64,000 nt of DNA from Streptomyces sp. NBC_00513. Lineage in GTDB: Bacteria; Actinomycetota; Actinomycetes; Streptomycetales; Streptomycetaceae. Shown here piece by piece: positions 1 through 7,746 of the stretch (position 1 is the stretch's first letter; every line of letters begins with the position of its first letter). The translations under genes and the position numbers were made by a program. The notes beneath the pieces were generated by a model, which made no database searches, was not told the origin of the DNA, and saw only the letters and a program-made list of their open reading frames with translations. The DNA is taken from the NCBI RefSeq assembly GCF_041431415.1, contig NZ_CP107845.1, positions 8,246,001-8,310,000 of the forward strand, given 5' to 3'.

Positions 1-2
1 CC

Positions 3-791
3 CCACATCCCCTCGGCGAGTGGGTCCACAACCGCCAGACCGCCCACATGCTCGCCTGGGCGCTCACCGGCACCGCGCCATCCTCCATGGCCAACCTCCT
101 TGCCGCGCCCCGCAGAGGCCCGGCCGCCACCGCACCGCTCCTCGACGCCGACGCCCGGCGCGTCTTCTTCGACCGGTTGCGGAACACAGCCGAGACCGCC
201 TCCCGGACCGACACCGGCGGAATCCTGCTGCAACGTCAAGCCCTCTACCTGTCCTCCTACGACCGCTCCCCGCAGGCGGTGGCATGGACCGCGCACACCC
301 TGCACGCCGGGCGCGGAGCACTGACCGGACGCGGGTGGACGCCGCGCTGGGCCGAAGCCCGCTCGACCGCTGCCGCTCTCGCCCGTCTGGGCGACCCGGT
401 GCCTCTGTGGGACTTCATCGAGCGGGCGATGGCCGACGACGACGACGGCGAGGCCGCGAACCTGAACTACTGGGCGTACTGGCTTGGCGTCGCCCACCAG
501 CCGCAGGCCGACGACGCGTTCATGCGCGATCGGGACCTCACCGGCCTGGATCCCGTCGCCCTCCTACGGGCCCTCGCCGACGGCATGCACTTCGCCCCCG
601 GCTACGTCGACCTCTACACGCATTCGATGTGGTCGCTGCTGCACGCGCACCCCTGGCTGCCCGAGGCCCTCCCGTCCTTGTCGGTGTCGCTCGCCCGGCG
701 GCTGGACAGACTCCTGGACGAAGGCGGGATCTCGCCGAGATCCAGACGTGAACTCGCCTCCATCCACTACGTTTTGCACCAGAACCGATGA
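3..791 (+). CDS. C-terminal part of a regulator-type protein, cut by the window edge
   Basis: The frame is open from base 3 to a TGA at 791, and an internal ATG at 48 is preceded by in-frame coding sequence, so the true start lies outside the window. The visible residues are alpha-helical and Trp-rich with no catalytic motif. Streptomyces often pairs a helix-turn-helix regulator with such a C-terminal region directly upstream of an HD-domain gene, as here. The stop lies 19 bases before the next start, so the two are probably co-transcribed. The regulator role is inferred from context; the DNA-binding half is not visible. Confidence 0.7.
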   Translation, partial: PHPLGEWVHNRQTAHMLAWALTGTAPSSMANLLAAPRRGPAATAPLLDADARRVFFDRLRNTAETASRTDTGGILLQRQALYLSSYDRSPQAVAWTAHTLHAGRGALTGRGWTPRWAEARSTAAALARLGDPVPLWDFIERAMADDDDGEAANLNYWAYWLGVAHQPQADDAFMRDRDLTGLDPVALLRALADGMHFAPGYVDLYTHSMWSLLHAHPWLPEALPSLSVSLARRLDRLLDEGGISPRSRRELASIHYVLHQNR

Positions 792-810
792 TCGGCAACC
801 GGAGGTCACC

Positions 811-1392
811 ATGGCAGACGAGACGGCGAACGCGCAGGGCACGGCCGGATTCGTCTTCGAGATGGGTGTCTTGAAGAACGCGAAGCGCACCGGTTGGTGG
901 TTCACCGGGAACAACAACCCGGAGTCGATCGCCGAGCACAGCTTCCGCGTCGGGATCATCGGCTCCGTTCTCGCGATGATGGAAGGCGCGGACGCCGGCA
1001 AGGTCGCGCTGATGTGCCTGTTCCACGACACACAGGAGACCCGCCTCGGCGACATCCCGCACATCGGCCGCCGCTACATCGAAGCCGCCACGAACCAGAC
1101 CGTGACCGCGGACCAGGTCTCCGCCGCCCACCCGTCGGTCCAGGCCGGTGTGCAGCGGATCGTGGACGAGTACGAGAGCGGAAGCTCCCTCGAAGTCCTC
1201 GTTGCCCACGACGCCGACAAGCTGGAGTGCCTGGTGCAGGCGGTGGAGTACCGGGCGCAGGGGTACGCCGAGGTCCAGGACTGGATCGACACCTCTCTTG
1301 CCAGCCTGAAGACGGCCTCGGCGCAGGCTCTGGCGGAGGCCGCGCTGACGATGCCGCCGCTCCAGTGGCGCCGCACCTTCCTGGAACGCTGA
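811..1392 (+). CDS. HD-domain phosphohydrolase, YfbR/HDDC2-like
   Basis: A 193-residue protein beginning at ATG 811 with GGAGG six bases upstream. His43 in AEHS, the H72-D73 pair in the FHDTQET motif and a later Asp in AHDADK are the metal ligands expected for a small HD-domain hydrolase. Family members of this size dephosphorylate deoxynucleoside monophosphates; the exact substrate here is inferred. It is co-directional with the upstream regulator-type gene. The length is normal and no damage is visible. Confidence 0.85.
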   Translation: MADETANAQGTAGFVFEMGVLKNAKRTGWWFTGNNNPESIAEHSFRVGIIGSVLAMMEGADAGKVALMCLFHDTQETRLGDIPHIGRRYIEAATNQTVTADQVSAAHPSVQAGVQRIVDEYESGSSLEVLVAHDADKLECLVQAVEYRAQGYAEVQDWIDTSLASLKTASAQALAEAALTMPPLQWRRTFLER

Positions 1393-1599
1393 CCCGCGGC
1401 AGGGGCGCCCAGGCGGTCGCGAGCCCGTCGGGCACCCTGGCCGTCGGCCGGTCAGTCCTCGGGCTGGCTCCAGGCTCTGGGCACGATGCCGGGCACCCTG
1501 TGCTCCACATGGTGCTCACACTTCGCGCATGCTCCCGAACGGTCCCGTCGATGGTCGAAGCTCGCCCAGCCACGGGTCGAGAGGGGATCCCTGAGCCGC

Positions 1600-2140
1600 G
1601 CGCTGGGACCGGTGAAGCCGCAGGTGGTCGAGTCTGTGAGCTCCTGCCTGGCGAGCCACAGAGCGTGCAGTCGGGCGTTCGAGACGGAGGACTCGAAGAT
1701 CGAGGCCCGGTTTCGCGAGCATCCGCATGCGGAGGTGATCCTCAGCCTGACCGGATCCGCAGGGCCCGACCCACCGATCGGCTCACGCCGTGTCCTCTCG
1801 TAGCAGGCCCTGCGGATCATAGGGAAGTAGATGGGACTCGTGATCCTCGCTGCGGCCGGTGGGGACATGGACGACTTCAGCAGCGCTGACCGGCTCGCCG
1901 GATAACGCGGGCCTGGCACCGGCTCTACGCGACTCCGGCCACGTCAGCGGCAACCTGCGCCGGCCACGCCCCTTCCACCGCGGCCTGCTCAACGCGGTGT
2001 ATCTCTCCTCGCTGTCGAGCCCGAAGTGCTGTCTGGCCTCGAAGGCGTACTACGCGCGCAAGCGCGCCGAGGGGAAGGGGCACAAGCAGGTGCTGGTGGC
2101 GCTTGCACGCCGCCGCCTGAACTCCAGCTGGCGCCGCTCC
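1600..2140 (+). pseudogene. IS110-family transposase remnant
   Basis: Three short stretches in different frames resemble the C-terminal Transposase_20 half of IS110 enzymes: one with IEARFREHPHAEVILSL near 1690-1755, one with MGLVILAAAGGDM near 1831-1895, and one from about 1900 containing RDSGHVSGNL and AYYARKRAEGKGHKQ. Frame changes and in-frame stops separate them, and the N-terminal RuvC-like half is missing. The remnant cannot make a transposase. The left border is approximate. Confidence 0.75.
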
Positions 2141-2291
2141 CCGATGCGCAGCATCAGCAGCTCGGCGCCGTTGGCCTGCAGGGGGTCGAAGACGATGAAG
2201 TGGGCCGGGGCGGGGGCCTCCAGGGCGGCTGGCCCGCAGAGTGGACCCCGATCACTCCGCGCATCTTCCTCGCGTTACGTGATGTGACGTG

Positions 2292-2639
2292 CTATCCGGC
2301 GGCGGGCAATGTCGGGTTCCGCGAGCCCGTGGTTTCCAGTTTGGCGCGGACCTTGTGCGGGTCGATGTCATTGAGCCAGGTCCCAAGGCCCGCGGCCATT
2401 ACCAGCGGGTCAACTCCGAACAGGACTCCGATGTGGTGCATCTCCCGTACGGAGTACTTGATGAGGCCGTCCTGGCGTTTGCTGACCTGGCTCTTCGACA
2501 GGCCAAGGTGCCTGCCGAGTTGCTCGTAGGTGATCTCCGCGCGGAGTCTCGCGTGCTCCACCGCTTCGATGAGACGCAGCTCGAGTTCGGTCACCGCCTC
2601 CTGAGCCTGCTGCTTCGGAGTCTTCTTCATGCCGGACAT
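2292..2639 (-). CDS. Small helix-turn-helix DNA-binding protein
   Basis: A 115-residue basic protein from ATG 2639; a second Met three codons on is an alternative start. Residues about 35-55 (TYEQLGRHLGLSKSQVSKR) form a clear XRE-like helix-turn-helix. It is transcribed divergently from the gene at 2752 across 112 bases, so it may repress itself and that neighbour. Size and layout resemble plasmid or prophage control proteins. The target is unknown. Confidence 0.75.
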   Translation of the reverse strand: MSGMKKTPKQQAQEAVTELELRLIEAVEHARLRAEITYEQLGRHLGLSKSQVSKRQDGLIKYSVREMHHIGVLFGVDPLVMAAGLGTWLNDIDPHKVRAKLETTGSRNPTLPAAG

Positions 2640-2751
2640 GCTATCGATCCTGCGGGCCTCTGGGTCTTCAGGGGTACACCCAAAGCCTCTCCAGTTTCCC
2701 ATAAGGCAATCTGGTTGCTGTGAGAGAAACCTCGTGGGAGAGTGTCGGGGT

Positions 2752-3708
2752 ATGAGCGATGCAGAGATCGATGAGGCCGCTTCGGACGTCAACCGGGGCT
2801 GGGCGCCCGCACATTCCTGGCGGTGGTTCCTGTTGAGGGCGGCCAAGCATGTACCGAAGGCGACCACGAGCGACCCTCGATGGAAGTTCCTCGGCGCATC
2901 GTTCTTCTCGATCCTCCAAGCGATCGGCCAAGCCGCCAATGAGGACGGAACCAACGCCTTTCTCGGCACCCAGACGCTCATGGCGGTGGGCCGATGCAGC
3001 AAGGAGACAGTCCACAAGGTGCTTCTCGCGGCCGAGGCGATGCAGTTGATCAGGAAGACCGCGCACGCGCGGGGAGGCCGCAACCCCAAGCCCGCCACCT
3101 ATGCCTGCACGCTTCCCATCGGCGCGAACGCTGAGACCGGCAAAGGCCTCGACTGGGAACGCGCTGTTGCGGTGTTGTCCAGCTCTGAGCATGATCGACG
3201 ACTTCGACACAAACGCGCCAATGAGACAGCGCGGCAGGTGACGCCTGATGGCCTGGGAGTCGAAGGCAACCAAAGGGCTTCACGTGACGCCGGGTGGGTC
3301 GCCGAGGAGCTGATTCAGAGGTCGTCACGTGACAAGGGCACGGGGCGTCACCTGACCGAGCAGGGGGCGTCACATGACGCCCCTACCAGGGTTTACCAAG
3401 CTCTCGACCATGAGATGGCTGATGCGCCTCTACAACCTCAGGTTGATGGCACGCATCCTCCTCAAGACCACACGCGCTGTGATCCGTTACCCGCCCCCGC
3501 CGGGGAGCCGCCCGCTGTGAGGCGAGTGGGGGAGCAGGCTTCCCGATCGGCCGCCGCTGACTATGAGGAACACGCCGCCGCCTGCGAGCGGTGCTCCCGC
3601 GAACTGTGGTGCTCAGAAGGATCGCGGCTGCGGAGGTATCTCATGAACGAACAGAGCGGCAAACGAGCCAGGTATTTGAGCGGTGATCAAGGACACGTGA
3701 TCAGGTGA
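2752..3708 (+). CDS. Plasmid-type protein with winged-helix-like N-terminus
   Basis: A 318-residue protein from ATG 2752. Residues about 20-120 contain WKFLGASFFSILQAIG and a segment reading like a recognition helix (GRCSKETVHKVLLAAEAM), resembling the helix-turn-helix domain of replication- or conjugation-associated proteins that assess plasmid state. The C-terminal half is polar and low in complexity, with a Cys pair in CERCSRELWC near the end. It is divergent from the small HTH gene. The role in replication or transfer is inferred from fold and context only. Confidence 0.65.
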   Translation: MSDAEIDEAASDVNRGWAPAHSWRWFLLRAAKHVPKATTSDPRWKFLGASFFSILQAIGQAANEDGTNAFLGTQTLMAVGRCSKETVHKVLLAAEAMQLIRKTAHARGGRNPKPATYACTLPIGANAETGKGLDWERAVAVLSSSEHDRRLRHKRANETARQVTPDGLGVEGNQRASRDAGWVAEELIQRSSRDKGTGRHLTEQGASHDAPTRVYQALDHEMADAPLQPQVDGTHPPQDHTRCDPLPAPAGEPPAVRRVGEQASRSAAADYEEHAAACERCSRELWCSEGSRLRRYLMNEQSGKRARYLSGDQGHVIR

Positions 3709-4284
3709 GGAACTTCGCCATACGCTACGTGCCGTCATCAGGCAGACCGCCGAGCGGCTGTCATGAGTGACCTTCGGGTGGGAGCGCGACCCACTCGGCA
3801 GGCGAGGTGGTGGGATGAGCCCTGCAAGGCTCCGCCCCCCTATGGAGCAGCCGACGACGTACGATGCCGTGGTCGGGCCGGGTGTGACGCGGCGGCCAAG
3901 ACGAGCGCGCGGACGGTGCGCTGCTGATGACCGACGACGGCCAGTGGGGCCCGGGTGGTCGATCCGACTACCCCGGCGCCGGGGGACGAGTCGCGTTTCC
4001 TGTGGACCGGGGACACCCCTGACGACCTGAGATCTGACACGCCGCGGGGCGTTGGCCTGGGACCCGGGGCGGCTGTGACGGCGGGCGGCGGTGTCATTGT
4101 CAGTGTCAGGTGCCGGCTGCGGTTGTCGTGTGTCCTGTCGCGCGGGTCGGTCTGTCGGCGCGACAAGGGGCCGCTGACCTGGGCTGGGGAGGTTGGATCC
4201 CCGGGGTGCGGGCGGGCGCGACAGGCGTGCGGGACGGCGGCCGCGGCCGGCCCCCGGGCAGTGCTGGAAACCTCCTCTGGCTGT
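3709..4284. other. No supported gene; contains a weak fourth leader copy
   Basis: Open frames here are mutually antisense, Arg/Pro-rich and lack family likeness or ribosome sites, so none is accepted. On the minus strand about 4175-4284 resembles the leader seen downstream at 39174, 43038 and 43529: a GCGACAGCC block, a GAGG block, then a CCCGGGGGC block. Confidence 0.5.
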
Positions 4285-4327
4285 CGCGCGGGAAAGACAC
4301 CTCATGCAGTTAAGCCGTCAAGCGGAG
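4285..4327 (-). repeat. IS110 3' terminal sequence, copy A
   Basis: Read on the minus strand this segment has CTTGACGGCTTAACT followed by GCATGAGGTGTCTTTCC. The same words follow the transposase stop codon in the IS110 remnant ending near 43508, and in altered form at 39140-39171. It marks the far end of the IS110 copy whose transposase lies at 4897-5409; a whole gene separates the two. Confidence 0.65.
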
Positions 4328-4385
4328 ACCGGTCCCTTGCGGAAATCGGGTACTCGCCGCGGATACGGCCTGCGAGGCTGTGGGG

Positions 4386-4907
4386 GTGACTGAGACGACC
4401 CCTTACGACGCCGACCGTGCCCGATTCACCCGCCAGGCTCTGGCACGCCTGGTCCTCTGCGATCACGCCGTGGACGTCGCGGACCACGCGAGTGGCTTGG
4501 TGGCCACCGAATGGGACGCCGACACCGGTCCCGGGGGCCGGGTGAGCCAGGCATTCCAGCTCATCGAGCTCACAGAGCGCGCTCTGGCCGCGGCCGTGAT
4601 CTACGAACGCGAGCGGGGCAGTTCCTGGGCTGAGATCGCCCAGTACCTGGGAATCGGTCCGGCGCAGGCGGAAGAGCGTTTTGCCGCGGACCTGGACGGT
4701 TGGAACACGGCTTTCGACGTTCCTTACCGCCTCGATGAAACCGGCCGCAAGCGCATACCGCAACTGCCCACGGCGGCGTACGACCCCGACTCGGCCTGCT
4801 ACCTCCTCGACCGCTGGGCCTCCGTCCAGCGCATTGGGATCGACGCCGTGAGCTCGGGCCTGGTCATGGCCGCGCCGGAGAAAGAGTGCCCGCCAGTCAC
4901 CCCGTAG
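4386..4907 (+). CDS. Unknown protein lying inside an IS110 remnant
   Basis: About 173 residues from GTG 4386; GTG 4380 is also possible, but GAGG at 4374 is better spaced to 4386. Coding quality is good. Residues about 80-105 (SSWAEIAQYLGIGPAQAEERF) look like a sigma-4 or helix-turn-helix DNA-binding helix pair. No family is recognised. It sits between the C-terminal codons of an IS110 transposase (opposite strand, 10-base overlap) and the IS110 terminal sequence at 4285, so it appears to be a passenger or later insertion in that element. Confidence 0.65.
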   Translation: MTETTPYDADRARFTRQALARLVLCDHAVDVADHASGLVATEWDADTGPGGRVSQAFQLIELTERALAAAVIYERERGSSWAEIAQYLGIGPAQAEERFAADLDGWNTAFDVPYRLDETGRKRIPQLPTAAYDPDSACYLLDRWASVQRIGIDAVSSGLVMAAPEKECPPVTP

Positions 4908-5409
4908 CGGGGTTCGCGGGGAAAGCGATCGCTTCGTCGAACAGACTGCCCGCCTGAAGGCAGTGGTGGAGTTGGCCGAGCATCCGGTTGAACAGGTGCC
5001 GCAGAGCCTGCATGTGCCAGTCCCCTCCCGACCGGCGGCGTCGGTAATGGGCGTCCGCACCGCTTGAACCGCTGAGGGAGGCGAAGGCCCACAGGTGACC
5101 GACGTGGTTGAGCCGGTTGTTCTTCACGAACCGGCGACCGACGTAGCGACGCTTGCCAGAGGCCCGCGTGATCGGAGCCGACCCGGCGTACGCCTTCAAC
5201 CCACCAGCCGTGGCGAACCGGCTCCTGTCATCGCCGATCTCAACCAGAATGCGGGCACCGACCTGAGGACCGATCCCGGGAAAGCTCAGCATGATCGCCG
5301 CGTCAGGGTGCGACCGAAAGGCCTCCTCGGTGGCCCGCGCCAGGCCATCGACCGCCTGGCAGGCGGCGTCCAGCTGCAGCAGCAGGGGAGCGCCCCAAGC
5401 AGCAGACAC
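4897..5409 (-). pseudogene. IS110-family transposase fragment, copy A
   Basis: The reading frame holds the C-terminal half of an IS110 transposase: FPGIGPQVGARIL, a GLKAYAGSAPITRASGKRR stretch, and the tail up to AIAFP. The N-terminal catalytic half is missing, and upstream on this strand the DNA becomes group II intron sequence. The normal transposase tail after AFP is replaced by DNA carrying the gene at 4386. It is very similar to the fragments at 38068 and 43180. Confidence 0.85.
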
Positions 5410-5556
5410 TGCGAGGGGTTGAGTACCGACGCGGGCCCTGCCGGCGGACCGGCTCGTAGTAGTGATGAAGCCCCTGTAACGGGGGTGGAGCGAAGGGGCC
5501 GGGTCGTTCGTGGCTGAGTTGATCGCATCAACCGGACGCAGTCCGGGAGGAGTTCG

Positions 5557-6820
5557 GTGGACCAGTTGAAGTCTCAGATCAAGCCGTTCGATATCTCGAA
5601 GTGGGAAGTCAAGGAGGCATGGGAGGAAGTCAGGGCTAACAAAGGTGCGCCCGGAGTGGATGGGCAGAGCATCGACGAGTTCGGGAAGGACCTGAAGAAT
5701 AATCTCTACAAGGTCTGGAATCGGATGTCGTCGGGCTCGTACTTTCCGCTACCGGTGCGCGCGGCGGCTATCCCGAAGCCTCATGGCGGCGGCGAGAGAA
5801 TTGTAGGAATTCCGGCTGTTGCCGACCGTGTGGCCCAGACCGGGTGGCTCGGCATCTGATGCGAAGGGTGGATCCAGTGTTCCCCCGGACAGCTATGGAT
5901 ACCGGCCCGGACGGTCGGCCTTGGACGCAGTGGAACAATGCCTGGAGCGTTGTTGGAAGCGGGACTGGGTGGTGGAGTTCGACATCGCCAAGTTCTTCGA
6001 CAGCGTCCCCTGGGACCTGCTGGTCAAGGCGGTGGGTGCGCACACCGATGCCGTCTGGGTGAAGTTGTATGTGCGGCGGTGGCTGGCTGCCCCGCTCGCC
6101 ATGCCTGACGGCTCCCTGCTGGAACGGGAGAAGGGGACCCCGCAAGGGGCTCCGGTTTCTCCCGTGATGGCGAACCTGTTCCTGCACTACGCGTTCGACA
6201 TGTGGATGGCCCGCAACTTCCGGGACGTCCAGTTCGAGCGGTACGCGGATGACGCGGTGATGCACTGCGTCTCCGAGCGTCAGGCCCGCGAGGTGCTGGC
6301 CACGCTCACGGACAGAATGGCTGAGGTCGGGCTGCGTCTGCACCCGAACAAGACCCGGATCGTCTACTGCAAGGATGGCAAGCGCCGCGGCTCCTACGAG
6401 CACACGGCGTTCACGTTCCTCGGGTGCACGTTCCGCGCCAGACGAGGCCGGAACCGGCACGGCAGGCAGTTCCTGTCGTTCAACCCGGCGGTCAGCAGGG
6501 AAGCCCTGAACAAGATGGGGCGGGAGGTGCGTTCCTGGCACCTGCACACCCGCTCGGATATGTCCTTCCACGAGCTCGCATGCAGGATCAACCCTGTCGT
6601 AGCGGGCTGGATCAACTACTACGGACGTTTCAGACCGTGGGAGCTGATCCCCTTCGTGATGCGTATCAACGTCTACCTGGTGCGCTGGATCCGCCAGAAG
6701 TACAAACGGCTCGCGGCGAAGCGGAAGGCCCTCGCGAAGATGCAGGAGATCGCACGGCGACACCCCCGCATGTTCGCGCACTGGCGCCTGACCCCAACCG
6801 TGTCCGCCATGCAGATCTGA
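5557..6820 (+). pseudogene. ltrA: Group II intron reverse transcriptase/maturase, frameshifted
   Basis: The frame starting at 5557 has RT block 0-1 features (GAPGVDGQSIDEF and AAAIPKPHGGGERIVGIPAVADR). It then needs two shifts, near 5846 (GTGGTGG reduced to GGGTGG) and near 5883 (TTCCACCCG reduced to TTCCCCCG), to rejoin the long frame that carries GYRPGRSA, KGTPQGAPVSP, the YADD catalytic motif and the maturase domain X (INPVVAGWINYYG). Each is explained by loss of one base. No HNH endonuclease domain follows, as in many bacterial introns. As read, it cannot make full-length protein. Confidence 0.88.
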
Positions 6821-6835
6821 CGATCAGAACGACAA

Positions 6836-6906
6836 GAGCCGTGTAAAGGGAGACTTTTACGCACGGTTCTGTGAGAGCCGAGGGGTGAGACTCCCCTCGG
6901 CTACTC
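6836..6906 (+). ncRNA. Group II intron domains V and VI
   Basis: Bases 6836-6870 fold as a 35-nt hairpin starting GAGCCGTGTAAAGGG and ending ACGGTTCT, matching the catalytic domain V of bacterial group II introns. A second hairpin (GCCGAGGGG paired with CCCCTCGGC) follows at about 6877-6902 and fits domain VI. The exact 3' splice site near 6907 is not certain. Confidence 0.8.
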
Positions 6907-6975
6907 GGCAGACCTGGTGACAGGCGCGCCGGTAGCCGGTTCGATAACAGGTGCTGGGCAAGCCTGGCTTGCCCA

Positions 6976-7093
6976 GTCACCGGTCCAGTCACCGGCCTGG
7001 TCACCGGTCCTGCGGGGTGAACTCACCGGCTCAGTCACCGGTTGCTGAACTCACCGTTTCAGTCACCGGTGACTGGATCGGTGAGTCACCGGT
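6976..7093. repeat. Array of GTCACCGGT repeats with 12-bp period
   Basis: GTCACCGGT or one-base variants begin at 6976, 6988, 7000, 7022, 7034, 7050, 7062 and 7085. Most steps are exactly 12 bases. GTCACCGGTGAC at 7062 is a perfect palindrome. The array may be iterons, or the relic of a coding repeat, because a 12-base unit encodes the tetrapeptide VTGP. Confidence 0.75.
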
Positions 7094-7280
7094 CGGTGGA
7101 GGTGCCGGGTCTGAGGGCGCGTCGGCCGGGCTGCTGCTCGGGACGCTCGCCGGCGGCGGCCTCGGTGGGCGGGGGTGTCGGGGTGCCCTCGGCGGCGAGG
7201 CGGGCCCGGCGCCCTGCGGTCGGTGGTGCCGGGGGTGTGGCGGGGCGGGGGCCCGAGCCGAGTTGGCGGCGTTCGTTCAT
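7086..7280 (-). CDS. Possible small Pro/Ala-rich protein next to the repeat array
   Basis: A 64-codon frame from ATG 7280 (begins MNERRQLGSGPRP), rich in Pro, Ala and Arg, stopping at the edge of the 12-base repeats. In a shifted frame the repeats continue as VTG-type peptide repeats, so this could be the front of a protein whose repeat tail was lost. No family assigned and the ribosome site is weak; it may be non-coding. Confidence 0.3.
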   Translation of the reverse strand: MNERRQLGSGPRPATPPAPPTAGRRARLAAEGTPTPPPTEAAAGERPEQQPGRRALRPGTSTDR

Positions 7281-7388
7281 CTGTCCAGTCTCGCCGTCTC
7301 GTTCCGGGCCGGTGGCGGGCCCCCGCCAGCGGTACACATGGGGTCGAACATGGGGGGAGGCGGGTACGGCGCTCCCTCGGCGTCGTCC

Positions 7389-7630
7389 CTGGTCAGGCCG
7401 GGTATCGCGGCCGGTGACTAGCCAGACTTTCTTATGTGGGGGGATGGGTCTGGCGTGGGGTGTTCGGTCGGGTCGTGTGCTGGGGCGGTTGGCCCTGGGC
7501 TCGGAACAGTTGGGGGGAGAGATGGGGGGAAGACAACTTCTGGGCTTGTGCTCGTTCTGCCTGGTCAGGCCTGGGTTTCGGGTCGGTGACTGGCCGGACT
7601 TGGTTGTGGGGATGGGTCTGGGTTCGGGGT
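7389..7630 (+). repeat. Two imperfect 70-bp direct repeats in a G-rich, C-poor tract
   Basis: A unit starting CTGGTCAGGC at 7389-7460 recurs at 7561-7630, sharing the words CGGTGACT, GGATGGGTCTGG and runs of G. The stretch 7430-7740 is strongly G-over-C skewed on the plus strand with many GGGG runs. No convincing gene lies between 6908 and 7746 apart from the weak candidate at 7086. Confidence 0.6.
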
Positions 7631-7746
7631 TGGCGGTGGGCTGGTCGGGTGCGGCTGGAAGTCGGGGGATTGTGGGGGCTGGTGGCGCTGGCGTGACGTG
7701 ATGATCACGGACGTGGGAGGCGCGGTGCGGGTACGGGGGCTACGGG

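Larger units (their letters stand above)
5386..6907 (+). mobile_element. Group II intron, damaged
   Basis: A reverse transcriptase/maturase reading region is followed by a recognisable domain V and VI. Upstream of the coding region, the sequence around 5460-5540 (CCCCTGTAACGGGGGTGGAGC and a GTGATGAAGC word) resembles the structured part of bacterial introns just before the intron-encoded protein. Only about 170 bases precede the coding start, much less than a full domain I-III, so the 5' end is probably truncated. The left border within the IS110 fragment is approximate. Confidence 0.7.

Noticed and set aside
3709..4284. Several long plus and minus frames before the gene at 4386
   Set aside because: They overlap antisense, have Arg/Pro-heavy composition, no ribosome sites and no motifs; the high GC content explains their length.
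7042..7701. A 219-codon plus-strand frame across the G-rich tract
   Set aside because: It reads through repeats and is dominated by Gly, Arg and Val from GGN and GTN runs; nothing like a protein fold.
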